The notes: a model not told the origin generated them from the sequence alone. DNA of 64,000 nt from 34-65-8 sp964516135 (GCA_964516135.1 CAZEWN010000016.1:14048-78047); one strand, 5' to 3'; shown: positions 15,931 to 25,564, numbered from the stretch's first letter. Numbers and translations are program-made.

Positions 15931-17223
15931 TTAGCGCCGCAACGGAAACAGCCGTCCATACGTGAGACAGCGCCATAGCCATTCCAGCGGTCCATACCGG
16001 AATCGCGCCAGCCAAGGCTGCGACCAACCGATCATGACGATCCATGCGCCCAGCATGACGAGATAGAGCCCTGGTCGACCCAGTTCACCGAACAGGCCCA
16101 GCCCCCAGCCATGAAACACCACCATCATCAGGATCGAGGTGCCGAGATAATTGGAGAACGCCATTCGACCGGCAGCCGAGAGCCTTGTGCCCAGCCAGCC
16201 GGTCGCACGCGCGCCCCAGAGTGACAGCAGCGCCGCGAGCCCCAGGACCATCAGCAAGCGCGGAAGGGGGGAAAGGCCCATGAACGCGGCCAGCGTCGAC
16301 CAGTAACCCAGCCCGCGCCCCAGCGCCCACAGCCCGATCGGGATCGTCAAGGCCGTGCCTGCCAGCAAAGCCCCCCAGCCCCAGCGCCGCACCTTGCCCG
16401 GATCGAGGCCGCCCGAGAACAGCCCAAGCCGCATCAGCCCCATGCCAATCAGCATCAGGGGCAATGTCTCGAGGGCGAAGAACAGCAGGTTGACCCACGG
16501 GTCTTCCGCGTGGGCCGAAACGATGTGGGTGACATGATCGGCATAATTGCCATCGCGAATGATCGCCAGTTCCTCGCGGTCGTCGGCCAGCTCGGCGTTC
16601 ATCTGCTCCTGCATGTCGTCGCGCAACCCGGCGAACTGCGCCTGCTCGCCCATCTCCGTTTCCGCCACGAGATAGGGCAGCGACATCAGCGGGAGGTAGA
16701 TAAGCGCCCCCGCCAGGTAACCCAGCCCCCCGACAACCAGCAAAGCGCGCGCCGACATCCGCAGCAGCAGGATCGCGATGAACCCGGTCAGGGCGTAATA
16801 CATCAGGATATCGCCGCGCCAGATCAGGTAGAAATGGATCATTCCGAAGATCAGCAGCCAGAACAGCCTGCGTGCCTGCAGCCACCGTGTTGCCCCGCGC
16901 TGCCAGGCACGGTCCATGAACAGCGCAAGCCCGGCGCCGAACAGCAGCGTGAACAACCCGCGCATCTTGCCGTCGATCAGCACGAACTGGATAACCCACA
17001 TCCAGTCGGAGGCGGTGCCGTGCGGCACGGTGAATGCATCGGGGTACATGTAAGCGGAAAATGGCTGGCCGAACGCGACGATATTCGCCGCGAGAATACC
17101 CAGGACCGCGATTCCGCGAATGAAATCGAGGCTGGCGAGACGCCCTTCGGTAGCGATCGGAATAGGCGCGTCGATCGGGCTTGGCGAACCCGCAACGGCG
17201 GCCGGGGTCTGTTCTGGGTTCAC
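15931..17223 (-). CDS. DUF418 multi-pass membrane protein
   Basis: A 430-residue protein with about ten membrane segments. The N-terminal pattern RLASLDFIRGIAVLGILAANI and the C-terminal DUF418 region (GRMAFSNYLGTSILMMVVFHGWGLGLFG...) identify the family (YeiB-like). The function is not known; relatives are related to acyltransferase-3-type membrane proteins. The start is GTG at 17223, with GGAGAAG upstream. The insert after the sixth helix (about 188-235) is acidic and probably periplasmic or cytosolic. Confidence 0.88.
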   Translation of the reverse strand: MNPEQTPAAVAGSPSPIDAPIPIATEGRLASLDFIRGIAVLGILAANIVAFGQPFSAYMYPDAFTVPHGTASDWMWVIQFVLIDGKMRGLFTLLFGAGLALFMDRAWQRGATRWLQARRLFWLLIFGMIHFYLIWRGDILMYYALTGFIAILLLRMSARALLVVGGLGYLAGALIYLPLMSLPYLVAETEMGEQAQFAGLRDDMQEQMNAELADDREELAIIRDGNYADHVTHIVSAHAEDPWVNLLFFALETLPLMLIGMGLMRLGLFSGGLDPGKVRRWGWGALLAGTALTIPIGLWALGRGLGYWSTLAAFMGLSPLPRLLMVLGLAALLSLWGARATGWLGTRLSAAGRMAFSNYLGTSILMMVVFHGWGLGLFGELGRPGLYLVMLGAWIVMIGWSQPWLARFRYGPLEWLWRCLTYGRLFPLRR

Positions 17224-17263
17224 GTGGCGCTTCTCCGGTGATCGGCTGGTTCGGCGCGTCCGC

Positions 17264-18388
17264 TCAGCGCGTGACGATGCAGGTCTGGCCCACGCGCTTC
17301 AAGGTGGCGCAAGCCTCGGCTGCCGCGGCGCTGGTGGCAAATCCGCCCGCCTGAAGCTTGGTCAGGCGACCCTCGGGCACCAGCAGGCGGCGCTTGCCCG
17401 CCAGCGCCGGCTCGCGGGACAGCCGTTCCCACAGTCGTTCGGCATTGCCCGCCACCCCGAACGCGCCGAGTTGGACCCGCCACGGCCCGTCGTTTGCGGT
17501 CGGCGGCGGCGTTGCAACGGCGGTGGGCCGGGGTGCGGCAGCGGGTGTGGCGCCAACCATCGGCGCGGAGGCGCCGGGCGCGCTGGCCACGCGCGCCGGT
17601 GGCGGCGCGGGCCGGGCGAAATCCGCGCCCGCGGTCGCCGGGCTCTCGGTGCCGGTAACGCGCGCCGCCTCCGCGATTGCGGCCTGGGCCGCGGCGACCG
17701 AGGGCCGGGTCGCGGGTGTCGACGCCTCTGCCGGCCTGGTGTTGGGGGTGGGCACAGCCAGTTCGTCCGCCCCCAGCGCCAGGTCGGCGGCGCCCATTTC
17801 CCGCGCGCGGCGCGCATCGCCATCACGCTTCAACTGCTGGGCCAGCGTCTGCGCGGCCTGGCGCTGCGCCAGTGGGATGAAGCCATCCATCTGTTGCAAC
17901 GCGGGCGGCGCCTGCGGCAGGCCCGCACCGTTCGCCAGTGTGAGCAGCGCATAGGCCCGCACCCAATCGCGCGCGACGATATCTCCATTGAAATGCGCGA
18001 TGCCGACCAGGTATTGCGCGCGCGGATCACCACGATCGGACGCGGCCTGGAGGTAAGGCATCGCATCTTGCCGCCGCCCGGCCTGGAACAGCAGCAAGCC
18101 ATAGTTGTCCGCCGCCTTGACGTGCCCTTGCGCCGCGGCCTGGGCATAGAGAACCTCAGCCTGCCGCGTGTTTTGTTCGACGCCCCGCCCCAGGCGATAG
18201 GCCTGCGCCATGTTGAATTGCGCGTCGGGGTCTCCCGCCGCGGCCGGGCCGCGCCATTCGCGGATCGCGGCATCGTAGTTCCCGCGTGCCCAGGCATCGA
18301 CCCCGGCCTTCACATCCGCCAGCGCCGGTGCGGCCCCCGCCAACGCCGCGCCGATCGCGAGAATCGCCAGTTTGCGCGCCATGTTCAT
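17264..18388 (-). CDS. exported Sel1-repeat protein with SPOR domain
   Basis: About 374 residues. A signal peptide (MNMARKLAILAIGAALAGAAPALA) is followed by Sel1/TPR-like repeats (about 25-190: AAAGDPDAQFNMAQAYRLGRGV, YAQAAAQGHVKAADNYGLLLF, ASDRGDPRAQYLVGIAHF). A long Ala/Pro-rich linker leads to a C-terminal SPOR domain beginning DGPWRVQLGAFG. SPOR domains bind denuded septal glycan, so the protein probably acts at the division site. The start at 18388 gives a clean signal peptide; 18433 and 18382 are alternatives. It is divergent from the ParA-like gene. Confidence 0.85.
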   Translation of the reverse strand: MNMARKLAILAIGAALAGAAPALADVKAGVDAWARGNYDAAIREWRGPAAAGDPDAQFNMAQAYRLGRGVEQNTRQAEVLYAQAAAQGHVKAADNYGLLLFQAGRRQDAMPYLQAASDRGDPRAQYLVGIAHFNGDIVARDWVRAYALLTLANGAGLPQAPPALQQMDGFIPLAQRQAAQTLAQQLKRDGDARRAREMGAADLALGADELAVPTPNTRPAEASTPATRPSVAAAQAAIAEAARVTGTESPATAGADFARPAPPPARVASAPGASAPMVGATPAAAPRPTAVATPPPTANDGPWRVQLGAFGVAGNAERLWERLSREPALAGKRRLLVPEGRLTKLQAGGFATSAAAAEACATLKRVGQTCIVTR

Positions 18389-18613
18389 CGCCCCGCCACG
18401 CCCCTTTTTCCCATGCCGGCACGAGATTGACATAGTGAACGCCCCGTTAGCAAAAGGTTTCTCCCCCGCCCGCCCCGACCGGCGGCGTCAGGTATGGCAT
18501 CTCCGTATCAGCGGCGCGCGCGATTAACCCAAAATTAGGGGTATCCTGCGATCCAAGCCAGCAATCCCGCGCGAATGCGGGTCAACAGGATGGGTTTTCC
18601 AGGGGGACCAGCC

Positions 18614-19330
18614 TTGCGAGTTTTGGCATTGGCATCGCAGAAGGGCGGATCGGGCAAGACGACCCTTTCCGGCCATCTGGCAGTTCAGGCGCAACGCGCC
18701 GGCGCGGGGCCGGTCGTGCTGATCGACATCGATCCGCAGGGCTCGCTTGCCGACTGGTGGAACGAGCGCGAGGCGGAATTTCCCGCTTTCGCCCAGACCA
18801 CGGTCGCCCGGCTCGCCAGCGATTTGCAGATCCTGCGCCAGCAGGGTTTCAAGCTGGCGGTCATCGATACGCCGCCCGCGATCACCATGGCAATCCAATC
18901 GGTCATCGGGGTCGCTGAACTGATCGTCGTGCCCACCCGCCCCAGCCCGCACGACCTGCGCGCCGTGGGTGCCACGGTCGACCTGTGCGAACGTGCGGGC
19001 AAGCCGCTGGTGTTCGTCGTCAACGCCGCGACACCCAAGGCCAAGATCACTTCCGAAGCCGCCGTCGCGCTCAGCCAGCACGGCACGGTAGCGCCGATCA
19101 CCTTGCACCACCGAACCGATTTTGCCGCATCGATGATCGATGGCCGCACGGTGATGGAAGTCGATCCAGAGGGTCGCAGTTCGGCCGAGGTAACGGCGCT
19201 GTGGAACTACCTGGCCGATCGGCTTGAGAAGAATTTCCGCCGTACCGTGTTCGCCGCGCCCAGCGTCATGTCGCAGGTCGCGGGTTCGCACCGTCCGGCG
19301 GGCGGCTTCGGCCGCCGCGTCGCGCAGTAG
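18614..19330 (+). CDS. ParA/MinD-family ATPase
   Basis: A 238-residue deviant Walker-type ATPase. The P-loop is QKGGSGKTTL near residue 10, with Walker A' DIDPQGSLADW and Walker B AVIDTPPA. The start is probably the TTG at 18614, preceded by AGGGGGA and giving LRVLALASQKGGSGK; an ATG at 18590 is possible. Chromosomal ParA/MinD proteins of this size position cellular cargo. A ribbon-helix-helix-type protein follows 12 bases downstream, as in ParF/ParG-type pairs, and SPOR proteins flank both sides, which points to a role in envelope or division positioning. Confidence 0.88.
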   Translation: MRVLALASQKGGSGKTTLSGHLAVQAQRAGAGPVVLIDIDPQGSLADWWNEREAEFPAFAQTTVARLASDLQILRQQGFKLAVIDTPPAITMAIQSVIGVAELIVVPTRPSPHDLRAVGATVDLCERAGKPLVFVVNAATPKAKITSEAAVALSQHGTVAPITLHHRTDFAASMIDGRTVMEVDPEGRSSAEVTALWNYLADRLEKNFRRTVFAAPSVMSQVAGSHRPAGGFGRRVAQ

Positions 19331-19342
19331 GGCAAGCGGTCG

Positions 19343-19807
19343 ATGACCGAGCCGACTTTCGCCTCGCTCAATCAGTCGCTGCTGGCCCGCAAGGGCGGCG
19401 CGAAGCCCGCCATGCGTCCGCAGCACGCGCTGATGCCGCAGCCCGCATCCGCCGCAGAGCCGCTCGAGGATCTGGGCTGGAACGACATGGGCGGCGGGGA
19501 CGAGCCGCAGGACAATGTCGTTTCGCTCGATACAGGCGCGAACGAGGTTCGCCGCCGTCAACGCCAGTTGGCTCGCAGCTTCGATGAATCCGGTGCCGCG
19601 CTCCCGCGCGAAGGCGCCAGTGCCGCGGTCCGCGGCAAGCGGGCCGCCTTCACCTTGCGCCTCGACCCTGAGCGGCATCTCAAGCTGCGGCTCGCCTGCA
19701 CGCTCAACAATCGCAGCGCCCAACAACTCGTCACCGAAGCGCTCGATCGGCTGATCGCTGACATGCCCGACGTCGCATCGCTTGCGGCCCAGGTGAAACA
19801 CAACTGA
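19343..19807 (+). CDS. hypothetical protein with C-terminal ribbon-helix-helix-like domain
   Basis: A 154-residue protein. The first 100 residues are polar and low-complexity. The C-terminal segment RAAFTLRLDPERHLKLRLACTLNNRSAQQLVTEALDRLI resembles the strand-helix-helix of RHH DNA-binding proteins. Its place directly after the ParA-like gene suggests a ParG-like partner that stimulates the ATPase or binds DNA. A family name cannot be given from sequence alone. Confidence 0.75.
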   Translation: MTEPTFASLNQSLLARKGGAKPAMRPQHALMPQPASAAEPLEDLGWNDMGGGDEPQDNVVSLDTGANEVRRRQRQLARSFDESGAALPREGASAAVRGKRAAFTLRLDPERHLKLRLACTLNNRSAQQLVTEALDRLIADMPDVASLAAQVKHN

Positions 19808-19832
19808 CCGGACGGAACAGGGGGACCAAGCA

Positions 19833-21161
19833 ATGACCCGTAACGCACCACGGAGCCGGATGATCGCGCTGGCCGCGTCGACCGCGCTTGCCTCGCTCGC
19901 CCTGTCGGGCTGCGCCACCCAATCCGCGCCGCGCGCCGACCTGTCCGCAGGCAAGGCTCAGCAGGCGCTCGAGGCGGGCCGCGCCGACCGGGCCGTTGCC
20001 CATGCCGAAGCCGCCGTTCTGGCCGAGCCGCGCAATGCAGCCTATCGCGCGGTGCTCGGCGCCGCCTACATGGAAGCCGGGCGGTTCCAGTCGGCCTCGA
20101 CCAGTTTTGCCGACGCACTGGCACTGGGCGATAACTCGCCGCGCACCGCCCTCGGGCTGGCGCTCGCACAAATTGCCTCCAATGATAGCCGGGGCGCGAT
20201 CCTCACGCTCGACGAATGGCGCGCCGACCTCGATCCGGCCGACCTCGGCCTCGCGCTCGCCCTCGCGGGGCATCCGGAACGCGGTGTCCACGTGCTCGGC
20301 AATGCGCTACGCAATGGCGGGAACACACCGAAGATGCGGCAGAACCTCGCCTATGCCTACGCCCTGAACGGCGATTGGCGGGCAGCGCGGGTCATGGCGG
20401 CCGAGGATGTGCCCGCCGACCAGCTCGATCAGCGGATCGGCGAATGGGCCGTGCTGGCCCAGGCCGAGCATGTCCAGGCGCGTGTTGCCGCACTGCTGGC
20501 CGTTCCGGTCGCCGCCGATGATGGCCAGCCAGCCGCGCTGGCGCTGCACAATAACCCCGGCACCGAGGCACTGGCGCAGGAAGCCGCCACAGGCACCGCG
20601 CAGAGCGCCATCGCTTGGTCCGCGCCGGACGGCGAACTGCCGCCGGTTCTGGCCGCCGCCCCGACCCAAGCCGAGGCACCCGTCGAACAGCCGCGTGATG
20701 ATTTCGCGGTTGCCTTCGCCCCGACAGGGGCCACGCCAGCGCAAGTCACCGCCGATGCGGTCCGCTTCGCGACACGGCCGGTGGTGCAGGAAACCCCGGC
20801 AACGCGCGTCGCCGAACCGCGCCGCGTCGCGCCGCGTGCCCATGTCGCCCCGGTCAAGGCGGCCCAGGCCGGTACGCATCTTGTCCAGCTTGGGTCGTTT
20901 TCCAGCGAAGCCAGCGCCAAGCGGGCCTGGGGCATTTATGCCAAGCGCTATCCCCAGCTGGGCGAGCATGACATGGTCATCACCCGGGCGGTGGTGCGCG
21001 GGAAGACCTATTTCCGCGTATCAGCCGCCGGTTATGGCCGTGACAGCTCGCGCTCGATGTGCGCGCAGGTCAAGCGGGGCGGCAATGGCTGCATCGCCTG
21101 GGCGGCGAAGAGCCCCCTGCCCGGCGCGGTCGATCGCGGGGTCCGCCTGGCTTCGCGCTGA
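19833..21161 (+). CDS. lipoprotein with TPR-like repeats and SPOR domain
   Basis: A 442-residue protein. A lipoprotein signal ends in the lipobox LALSGC (Cys27). TPR-like helices follow (about 35-200: AQQALEAGRADRAVAHAEAAV, AAYRAVLGAAYMEAGRFQSA). An Ala/Pro-rich linker leads to a SPOR domain (about 343-425: GTHLVQLGSFSSEASAKRAWGIY). It is presumably anchored to the outer membrane and binds septal peptidoglycan. It lies 25 bases after the RHH gene, in the same operon as the ParA-like ATPase. Confidence 0.87.
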   Translation: MTRNAPRSRMIALAASTALASLALSGCATQSAPRADLSAGKAQQALEAGRADRAVAHAEAAVLAEPRNAAYRAVLGAAYMEAGRFQSASTSFADALALGDNSPRTALGLALAQIASNDSRGAILTLDEWRADLDPADLGLALALAGHPERGVHVLGNALRNGGNTPKMRQNLAYAYALNGDWRAARVMAAEDVPADQLDQRIGEWAVLAQAEHVQARVAALLAVPVAADDGQPAALALHNNPGTEALAQEAATGTAQSAIAWSAPDGELPPVLAAAPTQAEAPVEQPRDDFAVAFAPTGATPAQVTADAVRFATRPVVQETPATRVAEPRRVAPRAHVAPVKAAQAGTHLVQLGSFSSEASAKRAWGIYAKRYPQLGEHDMVITRAVVRGKTYFRVSAAGYGRDSSRSMCAQVKRGGNGCIAWAAKSPLPGAVDRGVRLASR

Positions 21162-21194
21162 CCCGCACACGCTGTTACAACCGAACCTCCCTTA

Positions 21195-21223
21195 CCCCTC
21201 CCGGCAACGGGAGGGGAATTTTT
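21195..21223 (+). terminator. intrinsic terminator after the SPOR lipoprotein gene
   Basis: CCCCTCCCG-GCAA-CGGGAGGGG forms a perfect 9-bp stem with a tetraloop and is followed by AATTTTT. It ends the ParA-RHH-SPOR operon and separates it from the convergent pyrC' gene. Confidence 0.85.
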
Positions 21224-21277
21224 CCCGTGCGGTCGGCAGCTGCATCGTGACTGTCATTGCGACGGGAAACCAGTACC

Positions 21278-22507
21278 CTAATCGAGCGCGACGCCGCCCT
21301 TGAACAGCGCGACCACCCGGCCTTGGGTCGGCTGGCCATCGAACGGGGTATTGCCAGCGGTTGCGGCCATGCGCTCGCTGCTGACCACCCACGGCTTGTC
21401 GATGTCGATCACCGCCACATCGGCCTCGCGCCCTTCCCCGAGCACGCCCGCATTGACGCCAAGCAGCCGGGCGGGAACGCCGGCCAGCAGATCGAACGCG
21501 CGGGGCAGGTCGATCACCCCGTCGCGCACCAGCGTCAGCGTCATTGCCAGCAGCGTTTCCGCCCCCGCCATCCCGGGCGCGGCGTCGGCGAAGGGCAGGC
21601 GCTTGTCTTCCGGTCCGCGCGGATCGTGGCCCGATGCGATCGCGTCGATGGTGCCGTCCCCGATCGCCTCGATCGCGGCCAGCCGTTCGTGCTCCGCGCG
21701 CAGCGGCGGCGAAATGCGGGCGAAGGTCCGGAACTGCGCGGTGGCAAGGTCCGACAGCATGAAATGCGCGGGCGTGATCCCGCAGGTAACCGCCACCCCG
21801 CGTCCCTTCGCCGCGCGCACAAGTGCAAACGCGGCACGCGTGGTCAACTGGCGGAAGTGCAGGCGCGCTCCGGTCATCTCGGCCAGCGCGATGTCACGCG
21901 CAGCCGCCAGCGCCTCGGCCTCCGCCGGGGCGCTCGGCAGGCCCAACCGCGTCGCCATCTCGCCAGCCGTTGCCGCGGCTTCGCCCGCCAGTCCGCCATC
22001 CTCGGCATGGGTCACGACCACGAGGTCGAGCATGGCAGCATATCTCAGCAGCCGCAGCATCACCCCTGAATCGGCAATCCAACGCCGGCCAGTGGCGACC
22101 CCGCGCGCGCCCGCTTCCTTCATCAGGCCGAGTTCGGCCAGCTGGGTGCCCTCGAGCCCGCGCGTCGCCGCGGCCAGGGGGTGAACCCACAGGTCCGGTT
22201 TCCCGCTACGGCCGAGATGCGACACCCGGCTGGGTAAATCGACCACTGGCGATTGATCGGGCATCAGCGCCGCACGGGTTACGCCGCCGAAATGAAACGC
22301 GGGCTTGTCGATCGCGAACACGCCCAGGTCGATCAGGCCCGGGGCGACCAGCGCCCCTCTCGCGCTGACTGTCACGTCGCCATCGTTGGCGCCGACATCG
22401 CCCAGCGCGACGATCCGCCCATCGACCAGCCGCACGGCGCCGGACACGACACCGCCGGGCATGACGAGCCTGCCGCCGGTGATCGTTACGGGCCGGACCT
22501 GTTTCAT
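21278..22507 (-). CDS. pyrC: dihydroorotase-like protein PyrC', probably inactive
   Basis: A 409-residue amidohydrolase-fold protein of the dihydroorotase family. The metal-binding H-x-H motif normally found in PGLIDxHxH is missing: here it reads PGLIDLGVFAIDKPAFHFG. The TDHAPH motif near the C-terminal active site is SGHDPRG. Such degenerate copies next to pyrB are known as PyrC' or PyrX and serve as structural partners of aspartate carbamoyltransferase. It follows pyrB by 25 bases. A functional dihydroorotase should be encoded elsewhere. Some pipelines would name this simply pyrC. Confidence 0.88.
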   Translation of the reverse strand: MKQVRPVTITGGRLVMPGGVVSGAVRLVDGRIVALGDVGANDGDVTVSARGALVAPGLIDLGVFAIDKPAFHFGGVTRAALMPDQSPVVDLPSRVSHLGRSGKPDLWVHPLAAATRGLEGTQLAELGLMKEAGARGVATGRRWIADSGVMLRLLRYAAMLDLVVVTHAEDGGLAGEAAATAGEMATRLGLPSAPAEAEALAAARDIALAEMTGARLHFRQLTTRAAFALVRAAKGRGVAVTCGITPAHFMLSDLATAQFRTFARISPPLRAEHERLAAIEAIGDGTIDAIASGHDPRGPEDKRLPFADAAPGMAGAETLLAMTLTLVRDGVIDLPRAFDLLAGVPARLLGVNAGVLGEGREADVAVIDIDKPWVVSSERMAATAGNTPFDGQPTQGRVVALFKGGVALD

Positions 22508-22532
22508 GCCCCCACCCTCAAGGCCGCCACCT

Positions 22533-23576
22533 TCATACCCACTGCCCGCCGCCGATCTCCAGGTTCCAGCCCGGCACGTCGCGGGCGGTGCGCGTCAGCA
22601 CGTCGAGGCAGGCCATGCGGATCGCCACGCCCATTTCGACCTGGCGGGTGATGATCGAGCGGTCGATCAGATCGGCCACCTCGCTGTCGATTTCCACCCC
22701 CCGGTTCATCGGGCCCGGGTGCATCACCAGCGCCTCGGGCGCGAGGCGATCCAGCCGCTTGCGGGTCAGGCCATAGAGATGATGGTACTCGCGTTCGGAC
22801 GGTACAAAATGTCCACTCATCCGCTCGGACTGGAGCCGCAGCATCATCGCGACATCCGTACCGCGCAACGCCGCGTCGAAATCGTGGAACGGCTCCGCGC
22901 CCATCGCTTCGATCCCTTCGGGCATGAGCGCGGGCGGCGCGCAGACCCGGACGCTGGCGCCGAGCGCGGTCAGGCACAGCACGTTCGATCGCGCCACCCG
23001 GCTATGGAGCACGTCACCGCAGATCGTCACCGTCAGCCCGGTGAAATCGTCCGCAGCCTCGCCCCGTTCCTCCAGCGCATGGCGCAGGGTCAGGGCATCA
23101 AGCAGGGCCTGGGTCGGATGTTCGTGCTGCCCGTCGCCCGCGTTCAGGACCGGGCAATCGACCTTGTCCGCGATCAGTTCGACCGCACCGCTCGATCCGT
23201 GCCGGATCACGATCGCATCGGCCCGCATGGCATTCAGGGTAATCGCGGTGTCGATCAGCGTCTCGCCCTTCTTCACGCTTGACTGCGCCGCATGCATGTT
23301 TACGACGTCCGCGCCCAGCCGCTTGCCCGCGATCTCGAAGCTGAGCAGCGTGCGGGTGGAATTTTCGAAGAAGGCGTTGATGATGGTGAGCCCGGCCAGC
23401 TCGTCGCAATGCTTGCTCGGCTGCCGGTTCAGTTCGACCCATTGTTCCGCCTCGTCGAGCAGGAACAGGATCTCGTGCCGCTCGAGATGCGCGATCCCGA
23501 GCAGGTCGCGATGTGGAAACGCGCGTCGACCCGCTGGATAGCGGCCTGCCGCGCTGGATGATCCCGTCGATGTCAC
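22533..23576 (-). CDS. pyrB: aspartate carbamoyltransferase catalytic subunit
   Basis: About 347 residues. The carbamoyl-phosphate site is FFENSTRT (69-76), with HPTQALLDA and the aspartate-site MHPGPMNRGVEI present. It catalyses carbamoyl-phosphate + aspartate to carbamoyl-aspartate, the first committed step of pyrimidine synthesis. The GTG at 23576 (VTSTGSSSAAG) is chosen as start; TTG at 23615 is an alternative that extends a non-conserved leader. The degenerate pyrC' follows in the same operon. sppA is divergent with about 107 bp between starts. Confidence 0.93.
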   Translation of the reverse strand: MTSTGSSSAAGRYPAGRRAFPHRDLLGIAHLERHEILFLLDEAEQWVELNRQPSKHCDELAGLTIINAFFENSTRTLLSFEIAGKRLGADVVNMHAAQSSVKKGETLIDTAITLNAMRADAIVIRHGSSGAVELIADKVDCPVLNAGDGQHEHPTQALLDALTLRHALEERGEAADDFTGLTVTICGDVLHSRVARSNVLCLTALGASVRVCAPPALMPEGIEAMGAEPFHDFDAALRGTDVAMMLRLQSERMSGHFVPSEREYHHLYGLTRKRLDRLAPEALVMHPGPMNRGVEIDSEVADLIDRSIITRQVEMGVAIRMACLDVLTRTARDVPGWNLEIGGGQWV

Positions 23577-23683
23577 TAGAGCCGAGCCCTTAGTCGAGGC
23601 GGGTTGGCCGCTCAAGCGGTTTCCGGTGGCATCGGCGCGCCATCGCCCCTACCTTGCAACCGAAGCGATCGGTGGGGACGATA

Positions 23684-25564
23684 ATGAGTTTTGCAAGCAA
23701 GGTCTGGCGGCTGCTGGTCGGCGTGAAGGACGGGTTGAGCCTCGTCTTCCTGCTGCTGTTCTTCTTCCTGCTCTATGCCGTGCTGACCGCGCGTCCCAGC
23801 CCCGCGGCGGTGCGCGACGGGGCCTTGCTGCTCAAGCTCGATGGCGTGGTGGTGGAAGAACAGGCCGCGATCGATCCGATCGGCGTCCTGCTGTCAGGAC
23901 AGCAGCCGATCACCGAATTCGAAGCGCGCGATCTCGTCCATGCCATCGACACGGCAGCGGCCGACGCGCGGATCAAGGCGATCGTGCTCGACCTCAGCCA
24001 GTTCCTTGGCGGCGGGCAGGTGCACTTGCGGGAAATCGGCGATGCGCTGGCGCGGGCGCGCCGCGCCGACAAGCCGGTGCTGGCTTACGCGATCGGGTAT
24101 GGCGACGATGCCATGCTGCTGGCTGCCCATGCCAGCGAGGTATGGGTGGATCCGCTTGGCGGCGCGGTGATCGCCGGGCCGGGCGGGTCGCAGCTCTATT
24201 TCGGGCAGCTGCTCGAAAACCTCAATGTCAACGCGCGCGTTTACAAGGTGGGCGAATACAAGAGCGCGGTCGAGCCATTCCAGCGCAGCGACATGTCGCC
24301 CGAAGCGCGCGAGAACTACGAGGCGCTCTATGGCGCGCTATGGGACGAATGGCAGGCGACTGTTGCCAAGGCACGCCCCAAGCTGCAGCTGGACCAGGTG
24401 ACCGAGCAACCGGTCGAATGGGTCAATCGCAGCAATGGCGACCTTGCCACCGCGGCGATGGCGGCAGGGCTGGTCGACAAGCTGGGCAGCCGCGTCGCCT
24501 TTGGTGAGCGGGTCAAGGAGATCGCCGGCGAAGATCCGTGGAACGATCGCCCGGGCGCCTATGCCCACACCGCGCTCGACGCCTGGTTAGCCGACAATCA
24601 GCGCGAAACCGAAGGCAAGGCCATTGGCGTTGTAACGATCGCGGGCGAGATCGTCGACGGCGACGCTGGCCCGGGCACCGCCGGAGGCGACCGGATCGCC
24701 AAGCTGCTCGACGAAGCGCTCGATGACGATCTGGCGGGCCTGGTGGTGCGGGTCGATTCGCCGGGAGGGTCGGTGCTCGCCTCGGAGGAAATCCGCCGCG
24801 CGATCCTGCGGCACAAGGCGAAGAAGATCCCGGTCGCGGTGTCGATGGGCAATCTGGCCGCGAGTGGCGGCTATTGGGTGGCGACCCCTGCCGACCGCAT
24901 TTTCGCCGAGCCCGAGACAATCACCGGCTCGATCGGCATCTTCGCGGTGATCCCCACATTCGAGAACGCCGCGCAGGAAATCGGCGTCGGCACCGATGGC
25001 GTGCGAACCACGGCATTGTCCGGTCAGCCAGACCTGATCGGGGGGTTCACACCCGAGGTGGATGCGATCCTGCAAAGCTCGATCGAGAATGGCTACGACG
25101 ATTTCCTCACCCGTGTCGCGGCCGCGCGCAAGCTGACCAAGGCGCGTGTCGACGAAATCGGGCAGGGTCGGGTGTGGGATGGCGGCACGGCGCGTCAGAT
25201 CGGCCTGGTCGACCAGTATGGCGGCGTCGAGGATGCACTGTCATGGGTGGCGGAACGGGCCAAGCTCGGCGACGGAGAGTGGCACGCACAATGGATCGGC
25301 GATGACGTGAAGCCATACGACACCCTGATCCGCCGCCTGATCATGAGCGATTCGAACGACCGCGCCCCCAACGGTGATTTGTTCGCCATGGTCGCGGTGC
25401 GCCAGCAGCAGCTGACGGCGCAGGTAGCCCGCGATCTGGACCGCTTGCTGTCGGTGCGCGGGATGCAGGCCTATTGCCTTGAGTGCCCGACCACCCCGCG
25501 CGCGCGGGTGGAAGCAACGGAGGTTGGCTGGTTCACCCGGCTGGTCCGGTTCCTGGCAGGTTAG
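23684..25564 (+). CDS. sppA: signal peptide peptidase SppA, long (67K) type
   Basis: A 626-residue membrane-anchored serine protease with two tandem SppA domains. One membrane helix is at about 17-36. The catalytic dyad is split as in E. coli SppA: Lys193 (VGEYKSAVEPF) in the first half and Ser394 (NLAASGGYW) in the second. It degrades signal peptides remaining in the membrane. The ATG at 23684 is preferred over an in-frame TTG ten codons upstream. The last 20 residues add a Cys-containing tail of unclear use. Confidence 0.95.
   Translation: MSFASKVWRLLVGVKDGLSLVFLLLFFFLLYAVLTARPSPAAVRDGALLLKLDGVVVEEQAAIDPIGVLLSGQQPITEFEARDLVHAIDTAAADARIKAIVLDLSQFLGGGQVHLREIGDALARARRADKPVLAYAIGYGDDAMLLAAHASEVWVDPLGGAVIAGPGGSQLYFGQLLENLNVNARVYKVGEYKSAVEPFQRSDMSPEARENYEALYGALWDEWQATVAKARPKLQLDQVTEQPVEWVNRSNGDLATAAMAAGLVDKLGSRVAFGERVKEIAGEDPWNDRPGAYAHTALDAWLADNQRETEGKAIGVVTIAGEIVDGDAGPGTAGGDRIAKLLDEALDDDLAGLVVRVDSPGGSVLASEEIRRAILRHKAKKIPVAVSMGNLAASGGYWVATPADRIFAEPETITGSIGIFAVIPTFENAAQEIGVGTDGVRTTALSGQPDLIGGFTPEVDAILQSSIENGYDDFLTRVAAARKLTKARVDEIGQGRVWDGGTARQIGLVDQYGGVEDALSWVAERAKLGDGEWHAQWIGDDVKPYDTLIRRLIMSDSNDRAPNGDLFAMVAVRQQQLTAQVARDLDRLLSVRGMQAYCLECPTTPRARVEATEVGWFTRLVRFLAG

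Noticed and set aside
18524..19954. 476-codon minus-strand frame opposite the ParA-like gene
   Set aside because: No recognisable domain, and the ParA motifs on the plus strand explain the region.
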